Assembly: GCF_013618625.1 (NCBI RefSeq)
Contig: NZ_JABRWO010000001.1
Coordinates: forward strand, 62,001 to 126,000
Direction: 5' to 3'
Length of the DNA stretch: 64,000 bases
Source of the DNA: Bremerella alba
GTDB taxonomy: Bacteria > Planctomycetota > Planctomycetia > Pirellulales > Pirellulaceae
The position numbers were made by a program, and so were the translations under genes. Each line of letters starts with the position of its first letter. The stretch's first letter is position 1. Shown one piece after another: positions 46,670-58,275 of the stretch. The notes beneath the pieces were generated by a model. That model was not told the origin of the DNA. It saw nothing but the letters and a program-made list of their open reading frames with translations, and made no database searches.

Positions 46670-49600
46670 ATGCGTATCGTCCATAAGTTGCTGTTAGCGA
46701 CGGTTCTGCCTGCCCTGTTAATTTGGGTTGTTGGTTATTATGCGGTTGCGGTAAGCGAACGCAGCCTTAAGCAAGTGATCGAGGACCGATCGGCAGCCCG
46801 AGCGGCGGCCGTGATGGACGAAACCGATCGCGCCCTGCGATCCCATATCGCAAACCTTGAAGCGCTGGCACGCAGCAAACAGGTTCGTGAAACGTTGGCT
46901 GAGTCCAACGCAACGTTCGCCGAGTTGGCCGATCCCGCAGCGGAAGTCGAAAGCTTGGATCAGATTTGGCAAACCGGTGACATAGCCCAGCAGCAAGAAC
47001 TACTTGCCGGAGTCATTGATAACGACCTGTCGCAAGAACTTCGCCTACGAAGCGAAAAGCTACAAGAAGCAACTGGATACGCTGTTTTCGGCGAAATTTT
47101 CGTTACGAACCGCTACGGTGCAATTGCGGCATTAACAAGTCGTACATCTGATTTCCGCCAGGATGACGAATCATGGTGGCAGGAAGCCGTTCAAAATCAT
47201 ATTTATGTGGGCGATGTCGCTTTCGACGATAGTGCTCATGTCTACTCGGTAGACATCTGTATTGAGGTTGAATCTCCTGATGGCAAATTGGCCGGAGTGA
47301 TGAAGGCCGTCCTCAACATTCAAGAGGTCTTCAGTATCATTGATGGCCAGTCGCGAGCGGACACCAACGCCTACACTGAATTCTATTTGTTTACTCAGGA
47401 CTATCGCATCGTCCGGGGACCAGCTGGACAGTCGGAACCTCTTTCAGATGGAAGCAAGTATTTTGAAGACCTTGAACAAGACTTCAAACAAAAGGGAATC
47501 ATCGCGACAAGACATCGCCCTAATGGAAACGGCGAAGTCCTAGCCGCTTACGCTACTTCAGCAAGCGAAGGAGATCCGCGGCAAAACCTTCATTGGATCG
47601 TAATGGTTCAACAAGAAGCAGCACTCGTTTTCGCCCCCATTCATGCAATGCGGCAAAACATCTGGTCGCTGGCCTTATTTGCAACATTGCTCACATTGGC
47701 CGTGGCAGGGGGTTTCTCTTGGTCCTTATCACGGAGAATTCGCGAAATCACCGATGCATCTGTCGCCATCGGCGAAGGCGACTGGGAGGCTAAAGTTCCG
47801 GTACGTGGCAGCGACGAAGCGACTCAGCTTGCTCGGCAATTCAATTTAATGACCGATCAATTGACCGAAATGAATCGGCAACTTGTTTCCGCCAAGGAAC
47901 AAGCCGAGTCGGCTAATCGCTCTAAGAGCGACTTCCTCGCCAATATGAGTCATGAAATTCGTACGCCCATGAATGGCATCATCGGCATGACGGAACTCCT
48001 GCTCAATACGGATCTAACGAGCGAACAGCGGGAATATCAAAAGCTTGTCCAGAGTTCGGCCGATGCCCTACTGGTCTTGCTAAACGACATTCTCGATTTC
48101 TCGAAGATCGAAGCCGGCAAGATGGAGCTTGAGGGCTTACCCCTCCGCCTGCGTGACACACTGGGCTCGACGTTGCATACGCTGGCCGGTAGGGCCTCGA
48201 AAAAAGGGGTGGAGTTGGCCGTTCGCATCTTGCCTGAAGTGCCGGACGAGTTGGCAGGCGATGCAGGTCGCTTACGACAGATTGTTGTCAACCTGGTTGG
48301 CAATGCCATCAAGTTTACCGAGCATGGCGAAGTCGTCATGAAAGTTGAGAATGAATCGTTCTCTGGCGACTCGATCACGCTCCATTTCTCGGTTCGTGAC
48401 ACGGGCATTGGAATCTCGAAGGAAAAACAAGCTCAAATATTCGATGCGTTCACCCAAGCCGACGCGTCAACAACACGGCAATACGGAGGCACCGGACTCG
48501 GACTGGCCATTTGCTCTCAGCTAACAAGAATGATGGGAGGTAAAATCTGGGTCGAGAGTGAACCAGGTACTGGAAGTATCTTCCACTTCACCGCAAAGTT
48601 TAAACGATCTGAAAAGCAACCTGATTCGAAACCCGCAGCGTTCGAAACACTGTTTGACCTGCGTGTGCTCGTCGTTGATGACAATTCCACTAATCGCATC
48701 ATTTGCGAAGAGATGCTCCACAATTGGGGAATGAAACCAACCGTGGTGCCCAATGGGTTAGAGGCCCTTAAGGAATTGCAGCGAACATTCCAATCGGATG
48801 CCCCATATCAATTGGCTCTGGTCGATGTGATGATGCCAGAGATGGATGGTATCGAATTGGTACGACATATTCGGCAATTCTCCGATACCTCCTCTTTGAC
48901 GATCGTGATGCTTTCGTCGGCCGATCGTCCCACCGACCCTGATTTTGCGCGAACACTCGGCGTGGCCGAATGCATCACCAAGCCGATTACCCAGTCGATG
49001 TTGCTCAATGGTATTGCATCGGCTATGGGCACGTCTCAATCCGATTCAGTGCACGGCAGGAAATTTGCGCCGGAACATTCTCAACGCTTTATTCCCCGCA
49101 ATATTTTGCTTGCCGAAGACGGCGTGGTGAACCGTAAGGTCGCCCAAAGCCTTTTAGAAAATCGCGGTCATCATGTCACCTCCGTTGAAAATGGTCAATT
49201 AGCGGTCGACGCATTTCGAAGTGGCAGCTTCGATCTAATTCTCATGGATGTCCAAATGCCAGTGCTGGACGGGTTTGCCGCCACAGAAGAGATTCGCCGA
49301 CTGGAAAAGGAAACTTCTCGCAAGATTCCAATCATCGCTCTCACTGCCCACGCCATGAAGGGGGATCGTGAACGGTGTCTTGAGGGAGGCATGAACGACT
49401 ACGTCTCCAAGCCATTTCGTCCCGAAGAACTGTTCGCCGCAGTTGAGCGAGTTCGACCGGTCGTCATTCGTTCCCCGGACGTAAATCCAGAGACGGATCA
49501 CCTCTCTGAAGACAATTACCTCCCATTTCATCCTGGAAGAGCACTCGAGAACGTAGGAGGCAGCGAAGAGATCCTTAATGAAATGATCGACCTTTTCACG

Positions 49601-49873
49601 ACCGAGTGCCCCAAGCAACTGCACGAGATCCAAGCTGCGTTTGCATCCGGTGACAACGAGAAGTTCATCCGTTCCGCACATACGTTAAAGGGATCGGTCG
49701 CGTTATTTGCTGCTGACGAGGCCACCGCCTCCGCTCGACGTATCGAATTTATGGGGCGGGACAACGAACTGAGCGACTTTCAGGATGCGTGGAATGACTT
49801 AACTCAAAACGTCAATGAGTTGATCTCCGCGTTGAACAATGCGAAATCACATCGAGACAATCACTCCTCATGA
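46670..49873 (+). CDS. Hybrid sensor histidine kinase with two REC domains and Hpt
   Basis: A 1067-aa membrane sensor holding a whole phosphorelay. TM1 (about 5-27) and TM2 (about 331-352) enclose an extracytoplasmic dCACHE-like sensor. Then come HAMP (about 352-405) and HisKA with the H-box [11 protein letters not shown] (about 425). The HATPase follows ([31 protein letters not shown]). REC1 has VLVVDDN (about 666) and acceptor Asp in LALVDVMMP (about 717). REC2 has ILLAEDG (about 811) and LILMDVQMP (about 857). The C-terminal Hpt carries AHTLKGS (about 1004). A REC-kinase gene follows about 150 bases downstream. Confidence 0.95.
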   Translation: MRIVHKLLLATVLPALLIWVVGYYAVAVSERSLKQVIEDRSAARAAAVMDETDRALRSHIANLEALARSKQVRETLAESNATFAELADPAAEVESLDQIWQTGDIAQQQELLAGVIDNDLSQELRLRSEKLQEATGYAVFGEIFVTNRYGAIAALTSRTSDFRQDDESWWQEAVQNHIYVGDVAFDDSAHVYSVDICIEVESPDGKLAGVMKAVLNIQEVFSIIDGQSRADTNAYTEFYLFTQDYRIVRGPAGQSEPLSDGSKYFEDLEQDFKQKGIIATRHRPNGNGEVLAAYATSASEGDPRQNLHWIVMVQQEAALVFAPIHAMRQNIWSLALFATLLTLAVAGGFSWSLSRRIREITDASVAIGEGDWEAKVPVRGSDEATQLARQFNLMTDQLTEMNRQLVSAKEQAESANRSKSDFLANMSHEIRTPMNGIIGMTELLLNTDLTSEQREYQKLVQSSADALLVLLNDILDFSKIEAGKMELEGLPLRLRDTLGSTLHTLAGRASKKGVELAVRILPEVPDELAGDAGRLRQIVVNLVGNAIKFTEHGEVVMKVENESFSGDSITLHFSVRDTGIGISKEKQAQIFDAFTQADASTTRQYGGTGLGLAICSQLTRMMGGKIWVESEPGTGSIFHFTAKFKRSEKQPDSKPAAFETLFDLRVLVVDDNSTNRIICEEMLHNWGMKPTVVPNGLEALKELQRTFQSDAPYQLALVDVMMPEMDGIELVRHIRQFSDTSSLTIVMLSSADRPTDPDFARTLGVAECITKPITQSMLLNGIASAMGTSQSDSVHGRKFAPEHSQRFIPRNILLAEDGVVNRKVAQSLLENRGHHVTSVENGQLAVDAFRSGSFDLILMDVQMPVLDGFAATEEIRRLEKETSRKIPIIALTAHAMKGDRERCLEGGMNDYVSKPFRPEELFAAVERVRPVVIRSPDVNPETDHLSEDNYLPFHPGRALENVGGSEEILNEMIDLFTTECPKQLHEIQAAFASGDNEKFIRSAHTLKGSVALFAADEATASARRIEFMGRDNELSDFQDAWNDLTQNVNELISALNNAKSHRDNHSS

Positions 49874-50023
49874 GGCCTATTGCGCAGAGCATCTCAGACA
49901 ACCATCGCATAGGATTTTTTGGGCCTCTGGGAATAGTCGCCACTTATTTCGCCAAATAGAAAACAACAACCTGTTATTTTGAGCCAAGCAAGACGGCCCT
50001 TGTCCCATTGAGACGAGAATAGC

Positions 50024-51268
50024 ATGAGAGTACTTGTTGCCGAAGATGGAATGATGATGCGACGGATTCTCGTCCGGGCGCTCGAAGGGTGGAAGTACGA
50101 AGTTACTGAAGTCGAAAACGGCGCCCAGGCTTGGGAAGCATTCGAGGCCGAGCCCTTTCGCATGGTGCTGACCGATTGGGTCATGCCGGAAGTGGACGGT
50201 CTGGATCTGATTCGGCGGATTCGTTCTGCCAATTTGCCATTTTACGTCTATATCATCCTGCTGACCGCCAAGAGCGAGAAGGAAGATCTTGTGGTAGGAA
50301 TGGAAGCCGGAGCCGACGACTTCCTGGTCAAACCGGTCGATCACAACGAACTACGCGTTCGACTTCGCGAGGGGGAACGCATCGTTCGACTGGAACAAGA
50401 GCTGGCCGAACAAAATCGCCAGCTGCGTGAAACACAGGCTGCTCTGGTACAGAGTGAAAAGCTGGCCAGCCTCGGCCAGATGGCCGCAGGAATGGCCCAC
50501 GAGATCAATAATCCGATCGCACTGGTGGCCAATAATCTGGCGGTGCTCAAGCGGGATGTATCTTCTTCTCTGGAACTCTTGGACATGTACCGTTCAATCC
50601 ATGACGAGATCGCCAAGATAAAGCCGGAACTTGCCAAGAGGGCGGCAGATCTGGAGGAAGAGTGCGATTACCAATGGATACGGAATGAGTCGCCTGAGTT
50701 GTTCGATCGATCTCTTTCCGGCCTACAGAGAGTCCGTGACATCGTCCAAAACCTGCGTTCCTTTGCACGTCTGGACGAGGCAGAACTCGACCACATGGAT
50801 GTCAACGCAGCCTTGTTTGCCGTATCGCAAGTTCTGCATCACGAGATCGAGTCCCGACAAATTGAACTAATTGTCGACCCTGGAGACGTTCCTTCGATTC
50901 TTTGTGAACCGGTCAAGATTCAACAAGTACTCCATCACTTGCTATTAAACGCGATCCAAGCCAGCAATATTAGCGGGGCAATTACCCTCCGCTCCTCGCG
51001 ATGTGACGAAGGCGTCCAAATTGACATCCAAGACCATGGAAGTGGTATGTCCGGAAGTGATTTAGCCCATATTTTTGAGCCCTTTTTCACGACCCGGGCC
51101 GTCGGTAGCGGCCAAGGATTAGGGCTCGCGGTTAGCTATGGAATCGTTCGGGACCACGGCGGATCGATCCAAGTCCGAAGCCAATTAGGCCGCGGCAGTA
51201 CTTTTAGTGTACAATTGCCCATACGACCGCTCGATAATCAATCGCCGGGAGGTAGTCATGAAAGCTAA
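50024..51268 (+). CDS. Response regulator-histidine kinase (REC-HisKA-HATPase)
   Basis: A soluble 414-aa protein with no membrane segment. The N-terminal REC has acceptor Asp51 in MVLTDWVMPEVDG and VKPVDH around the conserved Lys. A coiled coil (about 120-150) leads into HisKA with His159 in MAAGMAHEINNP. HATPase motifs are HLLLNAIQAS, DHGSGMS and GQGLGLAVSYGIV. It probably receives phosphate from another sensor and passes it on. The stop overlaps the next gene by 11 bases, so the two are coupled. Confidence 0.94.
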   Translation: MRVLVAEDGMMMRRILVRALEGWKYEVTEVENGAQAWEAFEAEPFRMVLTDWVMPEVDGLDLIRRIRSANLPFYVYIILLTAKSEKEDLVVGMEAGADDFLVKPVDHNELRVRLREGERIVRLEQELAEQNRQLRETQAALVQSEKLASLGQMAAGMAHEINNPIALVANNLAVLKRDVSSSLELLDMYRSIHDEIAKIKPELAKRAADLEEECDYQWIRNESPELFDRSLSGLQRVRDIVQNLRSFARLDEAELDHMDVNAALFAVSQVLHHEIESRQIELIVDPGDVPSILCEPVKIQQVLHHLLLNAIQASNISGAITLRSSRCDEGVQIDIQDHGSGMSGSDLAHIFEPFFTTRAVGSGQGLGLAVSYGIVRDHGGSIQVRSQLGRGSTFSVQLPIRPLDNQSPGGSHES

Positions 51269-51824
51269 ACCAGCAATTCTGTTGGTAGACGACGAGCCAG
51301 ATATTTTGCACTCTTTGATCGGCTTACTGCGGCGTCAATTTACGGTGCACACGGCCCAGTCTGGAGAGGAAGCCCTGCAAGTCATGGCGGAACACTCTAT
51401 TGCCGTTATTATGACCGATCAACGCATGCCAGAAATGACTGGCGCCGAGCTGGCACGTCACTGCTGCCGTCGCTTCCCCAACACCACGCGTATCTTGTTT
51501 ACCGGGTATGCCGACATTAAGTCCGTCATCGAAGCCATCAATTCCGGTGGCCTCTATCGCTACGTCACCAAGCCCTGGGACCCTGACGATCTGATTGACT
51601 TGCTGACGGAGGCCGCAGAAGTTTACGAGAAAGAAGCAGCCCACCAAAATCTCATGGACGAGATACAGCGATACGTTGCGATGGGTCAACAGATCTCACA
51701 GCAGCTACGATTGGGCAATGAGGGGCAACAGGTTGATCGCGACTTACTGCAATCGTTCCACCAAACAGGAAATTTACTGGAAGATTTGACCAACGAAACA
51801 TGTAAGCCGGCCGCAGGAGAATAG
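51258..51824 (+). CDS. Stand-alone response regulator (REC) with C-terminal coiled coil
   Basis: The ATG at 51258 follows GGGAGG and starts MKAKPAILLVDDEPDILHSL. The REC domain has acceptor Asp54 (VIMTDQRMPEMTG), and RYVTKPWDPDDL carries the conserved Lys. REC sequences with YVTKPW usually sit in RpfG-type HD-GYP regulators, but here the protein ends after a helical tail of about 70 residues, with no output domain. It may act through protein contacts or as a phosphate sink for the coupled kinase. Confidence 0.9.
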   Translation: MKAKPAILLVDDEPDILHSLIGLLRRQFTVHTAQSGEEALQVMAEHSIAVIMTDQRMPEMTGAELARHCCRRFPNTTRILFTGYADIKSVIEAINSGGLYRYVTKPWDPDDLIDLLTEAAEVYEKEAAHQNLMDEIQRYVAMGQQISQQLRLGNEGQQVDRDLLQSFHQTGNLLEDLTNETCKPAAGE

Positions 51825-51829
51825 CCCCC

Positions 51830-52348
51830 TTGTCGACGAAACAACCCGTGCTGTTGACCGTGTTCATCGAATCGGCCACATTCCGTTGGTACGTCGCGGG
51901 CATTGACCAGCAAGGCATCACGACCCCACTGCTCTGCTCCCAGGAAGGGGACCTCTCTTCGTACGTTGGAGAGGCCTTAGACCAACAAGTCAGCTTTCTT
52001 CGCCACCGGCTTTCCGGGGTCCTTCAACGCGGCTGCGATCGATTGTGGGGCAAAATGATGAAACCGTGCGAGATTGTCTTCGTCACTGACAGTCCTTTTC
52101 ACGAAGCAGATGAAGAACTAACTCAGCGAGTCGCTGATCATTTCGACCAATGGATGACTAGCCCACCAGTCGTTTTCTTTTTGATCGAAGCAGGCTCAAA
52201 ACCGTGTAGCCCTAAGCTCACGACAATTGCAGGACAGATTCCTGCTGAATGGCGTGATGCACTCGACAAAGGCTTTCCGTCGATGATCACCAAGTGCGGC
52301 GAGAAAGATCCTTGGGAATTGGTTATCTCAAAACCGCACGCCACCTGA
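51830..52348 (+). CDS. Hypothetical protein downstream of the two-component genes
   Basis: I do not recognise this 172-aa protein. It begins with TTG at 51830, preceded by AGGAGA at a 10-11 base distance, and starts 5 bases after the previous stop. It has no signal peptide or membrane helix. The sequence is mixed alpha/beta: LTVFIESATFRWYVAGID opens like a small beta sheet and PSMITKCGEKDPWELVISKP ends it. Close spacing places it in the phosphorelay operon. A cytoplasmic accessory role is possible but unsupported. Confidence 0.65.
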   Translation: MSTKQPVLLTVFIESATFRWYVAGIDQQGITTPLLCSQEGDLSSYVGEALDQQVSFLRHRLSGVLQRGCDRLWGKMMKPCEIVFVTDSPFHEADEELTQRVADHFDQWMTSPPVVFFLIEAGSKPCSPKLTTIAGQIPAEWRDALDKGFPSMITKCGEKDPWELVISKPHAT

Positions 52349-52354
52349 TTTGCG

Positions 52355-53650
52355 TTAAGCCACCTCTAGGCCGCGCATCGTTCCCGTGCTCGTGGCAAAC
52401 TGATCGACATGCAGGCCCGATTGCTGTAGCACCGACAGATAAAGGTTCGGCAGCGGATAATTGTTCTTCTGATCGAACGCCAAGTGCTGACCATGCTTGA
52501 AGCCACCACCAGCAAACAGAACGGGCATGTTGCGGTTGTCGTGGCTGGATGCATTGCCCAGATTACTTGTCAACAATACAGACGTGTTCTCAAGCAAACT
52601 ACCTTCATCTTCCTGAATGCCATCGAGGCCTCGCAGGAAGTCTGCCCAGGCATGGATGATGCCCGTCTCGACACGCGCTAGTTGCTCAAGCTTCTCTTCG
52701 TCGCGACCGTGATGACTCAGCGAGTGGTATCCTTCGTCGACCCCTTCAAGGGGCACTACGCCGCCACTACCACCCAGGTGATATGAAACAAAACGCGTCG
52801 AATCCGTCGACAAAGCCAAGCGAATCATGTCGTTCATCAGACGCTGACGGCCGATGAAGTCATTGGGATTGCTAATATCAATCGGCTTCTTCGCATCGAC
52901 CTTGGGCTTGGGTAGGTGTGCCCACTGCTCGGCTTCAGTCATTCGCTTTTCCAGTTCACGAACGCTGTTGAAGTAGGCAGCCAGACGATCTCGGTCGCCT
53001 GCCCCAAGTTCACGCGATAGGGACTTTGCGTCTTCCGCGACTAGGTCCATGATGCTCTTGCCTTGCCGAGCTCGGTGCAATTGCTTGGCCTGTTCTTCCG
53101 CCGAATCGCTTACGAACAATTGCATGAACAAGCGCGCGGGCGAGCTTTCAGCCGGAATCATCGAACCGTTCTCAGTGTAAGAAGGGCTATTATTTCCCGA
53201 CGAACTGAGTACTAACGAAGGAAACCGAGTGTGGTGCCCCATGTGCTTAGCCAAAAGCTGATCGATCGAAATCGTCGTACGGGCCTGGGCTCCTTTTCCC
53301 ATCGGAGTTGCCGAAAGTAGACTTGCTTCCGCTCTGTGACCTCCGGAAACCTCAGGATGTGATGTCCCTGATACAACGGTGTATTTATCGCGAATGTCTT
53401 GCAACTTCTCCAAGTATCGCGATGGCTTGTAGTCGCTACCCGTTTTTTCCGGGTTGAGATTCTCGGCGTGCAAACCTAGCCCCAACGTCATCGCGACGAA
53501 GCGTTTTGGGGTTTTCTGCTCTTCATTCCCGGCAAATGCTTTTTGCATTGCAGTTAGCCACGGAATAGACATCCCTACACCTGCGGTGCTTCGCAAAACG
53601 GTTCGTCGGTTCAGCTTCTTACCGAAGTTAAAATGAACTTGGCGCGACAT
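52355..53650 (-). CDS. DUF1552 protein (Tat-exported)
   Basis: 431 aa with a Tat-like leader ([20 protein letters not shown]). DUF1552 members are related to DUF1501 proteins and typically accompany DUF1592-type cytochromes. Family blocks: [40 protein letters not shown] and [20 protein letters not shown]. It ends GLEVA. The DUF1592 gene lies 32 bases upstream. It is convergent with the hypothetical gene, with only 6 bases between the stop codons and no terminator visible. Confidence 0.92.
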   Translation of the reverse strand: MSRQVHFNFGKKLNRRTVLRSTAGVGMSIPWLTAMQKAFAGNEEQKTPKRFVAMTLGLGLHAENLNPEKTGSDYKPSRYLEKLQDIRDKYTVVSGTSHPEVSGGHRAEASLLSATPMGKGAQARTTISIDQLLAKHMGHHTRFPSLVLSSSGNNSPSYTENGSMIPAESSPARLFMQLFVSDSAEEQAKQLHRARQGKSIMDLVAEDAKSLSRELGAGDRDRLAAYFNSVRELEKRMTEAEQWAHLPKPKVDAKKPIDISNPNDFIGRQRLMNDMIRLALSTDSTRFVSYHLGGSGGVVPLEGVDEGYHSLSHHGRDEEKLEQLARVETGIIHAWADFLRGLDGIQEDEGSLLENTSVLLTSNLGNASSHDNRNMPVLFAGGGFKHGQHLAFDQKNNYPLPNLYLSVLQQSGLHVDQFATSTGTMRGLEVA

Positions 53651-53682
53651 AACTTGTCTCTTTCCGTTTCAGGCAAGGATGG

Positions 53683-56109
53683 CTATTTGCTTAGAAATAG
53701 ATCGCTTGTAACAACATGCTCGATAATTGAGTGCAGTCCGTAGTTGTCGGCAGCAGCTTTATTGGCGATTGTTTCGACTTGTGGACGATCAGCGAACTCA
53801 ATCGTTGCCCCGGTCCCATACACCAATAGGTGCTCTGCTACGTTCTCGGCAAGGCGATGAGGATGGCTGGTAACGATCTTCTGAAAGCCTTCGATGTTCT
53901 TAAATTCCTGTCCACTTGGCAATTCGTAACTTGCGTCAATCTCAGGACCTTTCTTCACACTTCGGCCCTGAATCTTCGGATAGTGGTCTCGCCATTTACC
54001 AGTTGGATCGTAGTTCTCCAACGCAAACCCGGCTGGATCAACTTTTGTATGGCAACTGGCACACTGCCCTTGGCTACGATGCTTGGCCAACTGCTCGCGA
54101 ATCGTCTTGGCACCACGGATATCTGGTTCGACAGCCGGAACATTGCTCGGCGGCGGAGGTACTTCCACACCTAACAATCGCTCGGATATCCAGACACCAC
54201 GAATCACCGGTGAGGTATTCGAACCATTGGCGGTCACTTTCATGATCGCTCCCTGGGTGATCAGCCCACCACGTCGGCTTTGAGGCTTTAACTTTACGCG
54301 TTGCAGTTCGTCTCCAGTGACCCCTTCAATATCGTAATAACGGGCCAACCGACTATTGAGGTACGTAAAGTTGGAATCGATTAAATGAGATACGCTGAGG
54401 TTCTCTTTGAGCATTTCACCAAGATAGGCCTCTGTTTCAGTGAGCATGGCATTTTCGACAATTGGATCGAAGTCACGGTACAGCTTTGAATCAGGCTGGG
54501 TGAAATCAATCTGATCCAAGTCGAGCCATTCGGCCGCCAAATCGTGCATGAACTGCTCTCCTTTGCTACCAGATAACAGTCGTCGAGTTTGCTTCTTGAG
54601 CGTTTCCGTATCGCGCATCTTACCAGCTGATGCTAACTCCATAAGTTCATCATCGGGTGTGCTGCCGGTCAGAAAATAGCTCAAGCGGGTCGCGACCTCA
54701 TAGTCATCTAGTGAACCGGGCTCTTCAGCGAAATAGATAAATCGGGGCGAACACAATAGAGCACGGTAACCTAAGCGAATGGCGTCGACGAATTCGGCCT
54801 CGCCATCGATGGCGGCGTATACCTCTTCCAGATAGGGTTGCATCTCGTCGGAGGCGACCGGGCCCCGGAAGGCACGACTGGCAAACCGCGTCAACAGACG
54901 CTCTGCGTCCGCTTTGGGATTCTTGCTAACCACTTTCCACGGCTTACGCTTATCTTTCTGAGGGACAACCTTCAAGTCACCTAGCAGGAAATCGCGGACT
55001 TGGTCGTCTGCACCTTTGAGATGAACCTGTTTCATCGTCACTCGGTCGAACGCGATGCCGGGGATTTCTTGCGGCTCTCCTTCGCCAACACCAACTTGAC
55101 CGCCGGCGAAACGTCCCTTCTTCAAGGTCGTGTCGCCGGGTCGAATCTCAAGCATATGTCCCTTAGGAAGCCATGTGGTGAACTTAATCACTTTCGGCTT
55201 CTCCATTGCCTCAAACGTTGTAATGTTGGTAAGCAGCGGAGCACTCGAAACGCAAGGACCACTACGAACAGTCGACCAAACGCCACCCGACTTCGGTAAC
55301 TTGATCCCGGAAACGGTAACTTCAAACTGAAACCATCCGTCCGTTTTCGCCACAGTGGCCGGCAAGCGGCCATAATAGATCATGCCTGAGTTCCAGATGA
55401 CAGCCTGATTTTTTCGCATCTCAGGCTCACGGCAGCGACGCTTGGGGTTCGTTCGAGCAACCCCCTTAGCATCGAAGTCGCGCTGGTATTCGTCTTCAGG
55501 ACTCAGCGCACGACGAAAAGCCTCATCGAGCGCGACATCGACCGTCTCGAGATGGGCAGCCAACTGAAAGTGGGACATCCCCTGCCCCGAAGCAACCGTG
55601 GTGAATCCTTCCGTCTTCTGCTCTTCCGGCAGGTAGTCTCGCAGTGGAATATCGATGGCGAGCAAATCTTGAATCGATCGTTCGATCTGTTTTCTGGTCA
55701 GTCGCCGTCCGCGGACACGCCCATACTTTGTATGGATGTTCTTTTGATAGTTCGTAAGTCCTTGATGGGTCGTTGCGAGAAACGCCTGACGCTCTTTCGG
55801 GTCCGCTTCGCCGTAATCGGAAGGAGGCATCTCTCCTTCATGAACTCGATCGTAGACGCGCACCCAACTTTGCCGAATGCTGCTATCACCCAGATCGAAT
55901 GAAAGCTTCTCAAGGTCAAGTGCAGCCTCTGCCGAATCGCCTTGGTGGCAATCGTAGCAGTTATTTTCGAGGAAGCTGCGCACCGTGTTGGGGGATGTCG
56001 ACTCTGCTGCTTGCAGTGCAATGGTCCATAGCAGCGAAAGAATCAGACCCGCCACACTTACAATCAATGTGTGGTGCGCGCACGTCAAAGCACGTAGGGT
56101 TAGTTTCAT
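53683..56109 (-). CDS. DUF1592/DUF1588/DUF1585 cytochrome-like secreted protein
   Basis: 808 aa with signal peptide (residues about 1-35). An N-terminal cytochrome-like region has the haem motif CYDCH (51-55). Then come DUF1587-type (KIQ-like [18 protein letters not shown]), DUF1595, DUF1592 ([20 protein letters not shown]), DUF1588 ([40 protein letters not shown] with a second CxxCH near 683) and DUF1585 ([16 protein letters not shown]) domains. This is the normal planctomycete order. It is transcribed with the DUF1552 gene. Polymer degradation has been proposed for the family; not proven. Confidence 0.93.
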   Translation of the reverse strand: MKLTLRALTCAHHTLIVSVAGLILSLLWTIALQAAESTSPNTVRSFLENNCYDCHQGDSAEAALDLEKLSFDLGDSSIRQSWVRVYDRVHEGEMPPSDYGEADPKERQAFLATTHQGLTNYQKNIHTKYGRVRGRRLTRKQIERSIQDLLAIDIPLRDYLPEEQKTEGFTTVASGQGMSHFQLAAHLETVDVALDEAFRRALSPEDEYQRDFDAKGVARTNPKRRCREPEMRKNQAVIWNSGMIYYGRLPATVAKTDGWFQFEVTVSGIKLPKSGGVWSTVRSGPCVSSAPLLTNITTFEAMEKPKVIKFTTWLPKGHMLEIRPGDTTLKKGRFAGGQVGVGEGEPQEIPGIAFDRVTMKQVHLKGADDQVRDFLLGDLKVVPQKDKRKPWKVVSKNPKADAERLLTRFASRAFRGPVASDEMQPYLEEVYAAIDGEAEFVDAIRLGYRALLCSPRFIYFAEEPGSLDDYEVATRLSYFLTGSTPDDELMELASAGKMRDTETLKKQTRRLLSGSKGEQFMHDLAAEWLDLDQIDFTQPDSKLYRDFDPIVENAMLTETEAYLGEMLKENLSVSHLIDSNFTYLNSRLARYYDIEGVTGDELQRVKLKPQSRRGGLITQGAIMKVTANGSNTSPVIRGVWISERLLGVEVPPPPSNVPAVEPDIRGAKTIREQLAKHRSQGQCASCHTKVDPAGFALENYDPTGKWRDHYPKIQGRSVKKGPEIDASYELPSGQEFKNIEGFQKIVTSHPHRLAENVAEHLLVYGTGATIEFADRPQVETIANKAAADNYGLHSIIEHVVTSDLFLSK

Positions 56110-56302
56110 GGCATTCGCTATGCAGGTAGGAAGGAACCGTTATGCAGGCAACGGCAAGTTGCGGGAGGGTGTCGATGCCAGGGTAGGCCTCTCTTTTCCT
56201 TCGGCATCTCCCTGCAATTCTAGCCAACATGCTCAAGAAAAGCGAGAAGCTTTGCTGAGCCTAGCGGGCGATTTCAGCCCACATTCAGCCCATTCGGGTG
56301 GC

Positions 56303-57793
56303 CTATTCAGCCAGATAGACATCATACGCCGGTGGCAGGTCAACCGAAGGACGTATGTCCATATTAAGCAAGGCTATAATTCGCAATGTCCCGACAACGA
56401 ATCGGGCATCAAATGTCCCTTTTCCTGCCAATATGACATGCCCCCATTTGGAATAGATATTCCCCTCCAGGCTACCATTGCCGAGTAAATTCTCCTGAAC
56501 GAATACCATCGGACGACGATCCATACGACGCTGGTAGAACGAGAAGCCATCAAAAGGACTACCCGAGTCGCTGATCGGCCTGATATCGCTTCCTAGCAAG
56601 CCAACATTAACCACTGCAGAAGGCAAGAGTCCGAGCACATCCGCAAGCAGACCACCATCATCCGGTCGTGTTTCACCATCGAAAGCGTCCGGCGAGCCCG
56701 AGTTAGGAGAGTATCCCGCATTATCAGTGATGTAAAACATGACGCCATCTGCCTGGACCTGCCCCGCTAAGATCGTCAGCGAAATCTGCGTGAGGGGATC
56801 TGAGTTTCGAATAATGTAGACACCTGGTTCAAATTCGACGCGGCCCGTTAAGACGGTAATCCATTCATACACGCCGGGCCTTAGCTTGATGGGCGGCCCA
56901 ATTAAAGGAAGGCCCACAATTGTTCGGCCGCCATGAAAGTCTGCTTTCACATTCGAAGGATCGGAAGAAACGGTTGGCACTGGAATTCCTCGAAACGGAT
57001 CAGGCACCGGGCGCCGCTTTGCCTGAAGAACTGAATCGGCCCCAGAGCCTCCGTATTTAGAATAGTTCTGCAGTCGATCGACTCCTCCTGTGGTGCGGAT
57101 ATCGGTGGCGGCAAGTTTTGCCAAAGGAAGGATCGGCAAACAAGAAATACCGTAGGGCGGAAGACCATTTTCTCCCACGTTATCGCCATGCTCATCGACA
57201 CCACCCCAGTCAGTGTTCACGATCACCGCGCCATCGACGGTGACTCGCCCAATGCCTAAGACTTCCATCCCGCCGAGAATCGCCGGCAAGGAAGGCACAA
57301 TAGGCAGCACCGGCGACAAGGCGAACGGTGGTGGATCGTCATCCAACACGATGATCGCCGAGTCGTCGGTAACTGCCTTCAGGCCTGCCACCGATCGGGC
57401 ACTGATGGTGGTCTCTTCATTCCCGAGGCTACTCGAGCCAAAGGAATTGCGTACCGCGTCACGCAAGATCACTTCCACATGATTGGAAGAGCCTGCGAAA
57501 TTTCCAGATAAAGGAGGACAGTTGACTTCAATCGTAGCACTGGTGGTCGAGACGTTTGCCTCGGCAAACTCTCGAGCGACCTGCTCTACTTCGCTCGCCG
57601 TCGAACCGAAGAAAAGTTCGTCTGCCCCAGATAAAGCTGCCGTATCGGCCACTTGCTGGACGTCGCGAAAACTGGCCGTCAAGTTACTTCCATCGAGAAC
57701 TAACAGCAAAAGGGTAAAGAGCGTTGGCAGTAGAACGGCCAGAAAGACCAGAACCTTGCCACAGCGTGCCTTTTTACCTGTGTTACGTCTCAT
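56303..57793 (-). CDS. TadG-like pilus-assembly protein
   Basis: 496 aa. The N-terminal membrane helix LVFLAVLLPTLFTLLLLVLD follows a basic stretch, as in TadG, and LTASFRDVQQVADTAALSGA matches the TadG/TadE-type region after it. The rest is a large extracytoplasmic beta-rich part (VYEWITVLTGRVEFEPGVYI, ending PPAYDVYLAE) without a von Willebrand motif that I can see. It is the last gene of the tad run and starts 30 bases after the TadE gene. Role in Tad pilus or adhesion is inferred from family and context. Confidence 0.8.
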   Translation of the reverse strand: MRRNTGKKARCGKVLVFLAVLLPTLFTLLLLVLDGSNLTASFRDVQQVADTAALSGADELFFGSTASEVEQVAREFAEANVSTTSATIEVNCPPLSGNFAGSSNHVEVILRDAVRNSFGSSSLGNEETTISARSVAGLKAVTDDSAIIVLDDDPPPFALSPVLPIVPSLPAILGGMEVLGIGRVTVDGAVIVNTDWGGVDEHGDNVGENGLPPYGISCLPILPLAKLAATDIRTTGGVDRLQNYSKYGGSGADSVLQAKRRPVPDPFRGIPVPTVSSDPSNVKADFHGGRTIVGLPLIGPPIKLRPGVYEWITVLTGRVEFEPGVYIIRNSDPLTQISLTILAGQVQADGVMFYITDNAGYSPNSGSPDAFDGETRPDDGGLLADVLGLLPSAVVNVGLLGSDIRPISDSGSPFDGFSFYQRRMDRRPMVFVQENLLGNGSLEGNIYSKWGHVILAGKGTFDARFVVGTLRIIALLNMDIRPSVDLPPAYDVYLAE

Positions 57794-57822
57794 TGGTTTG
57801 CCCCTTACTTTTGATGGATCGA

Positions 57823-58275
57823 CTACTCGATGCGTTCAACAGCACGACTGGAGAGTAATATCGAATCCATCCCCCAAAGTGTTCCTAACAGTAACGGCTG
57901 ATCGCAAGTCACCCAAACGGTCAGTTCGGAGTTCGTGGTTGCCAAATCATCCTCCCAAGACATTTCAACGTTCACACGACTGGTATCCAGCATATAGGCG
58001 GCCGGTCCGATTTCGGCGACCAAGTCCGTTTGGGTATTCAACGATGCTGAAATGGCACTCGGTCCCCAGTGCCCCAAAGACGAATCTTCGCCGCGGATCG
58101 CTCCGGCCCGGGCGAGCCGATGGGCGGCTTCGTCCAGCATGTTCTGTCGAACGGCCGCCATTCCGAACTCGAATATCCCAAAGATCGTGACAAACAAGAT
58201 CATGAGCACCAGGGCCGTCTCGACCAATGTGGCGCCATGCAGGCATTTTCTTAACTTGATGGATTTCTGGTTCAT
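57823..58275 (-). CDS. TadE-like pseudopilin-type protein
   Basis: 150 aa. The leader GATLVETALVLMILFVTIFG has the Glu in the position typical of TadE prepilin-like signals. The rest is a short extracytoplasmic beta-rich domain. The start overlaps the preceding stop by 4 bases. It is probably processed by a prepilin peptidase, which is not in this window. Confidence 0.87.
   Translation of the reverse strand: MNQKSIKLRKCLHGATLVETALVLMILFVTIFGIFEFGMAAVRQNMLDEAAHRLARAGAIRGEDSSLGHWGPSAISASLNTQTDLVAEIGPAAYMLDTSRVNVEMSWEDDLATTNSELTVWVTCDQPLLLGTLWGMDSILLSSRAVERIE

Noticed and set aside
56240-56302. TTCAGCCCA repeated twice downstream of the TadG-like gene
   Set aside because: A nine-base tandem match in a short intergenic stretch with weak pairing; not enough for a terminator or regulatory call.
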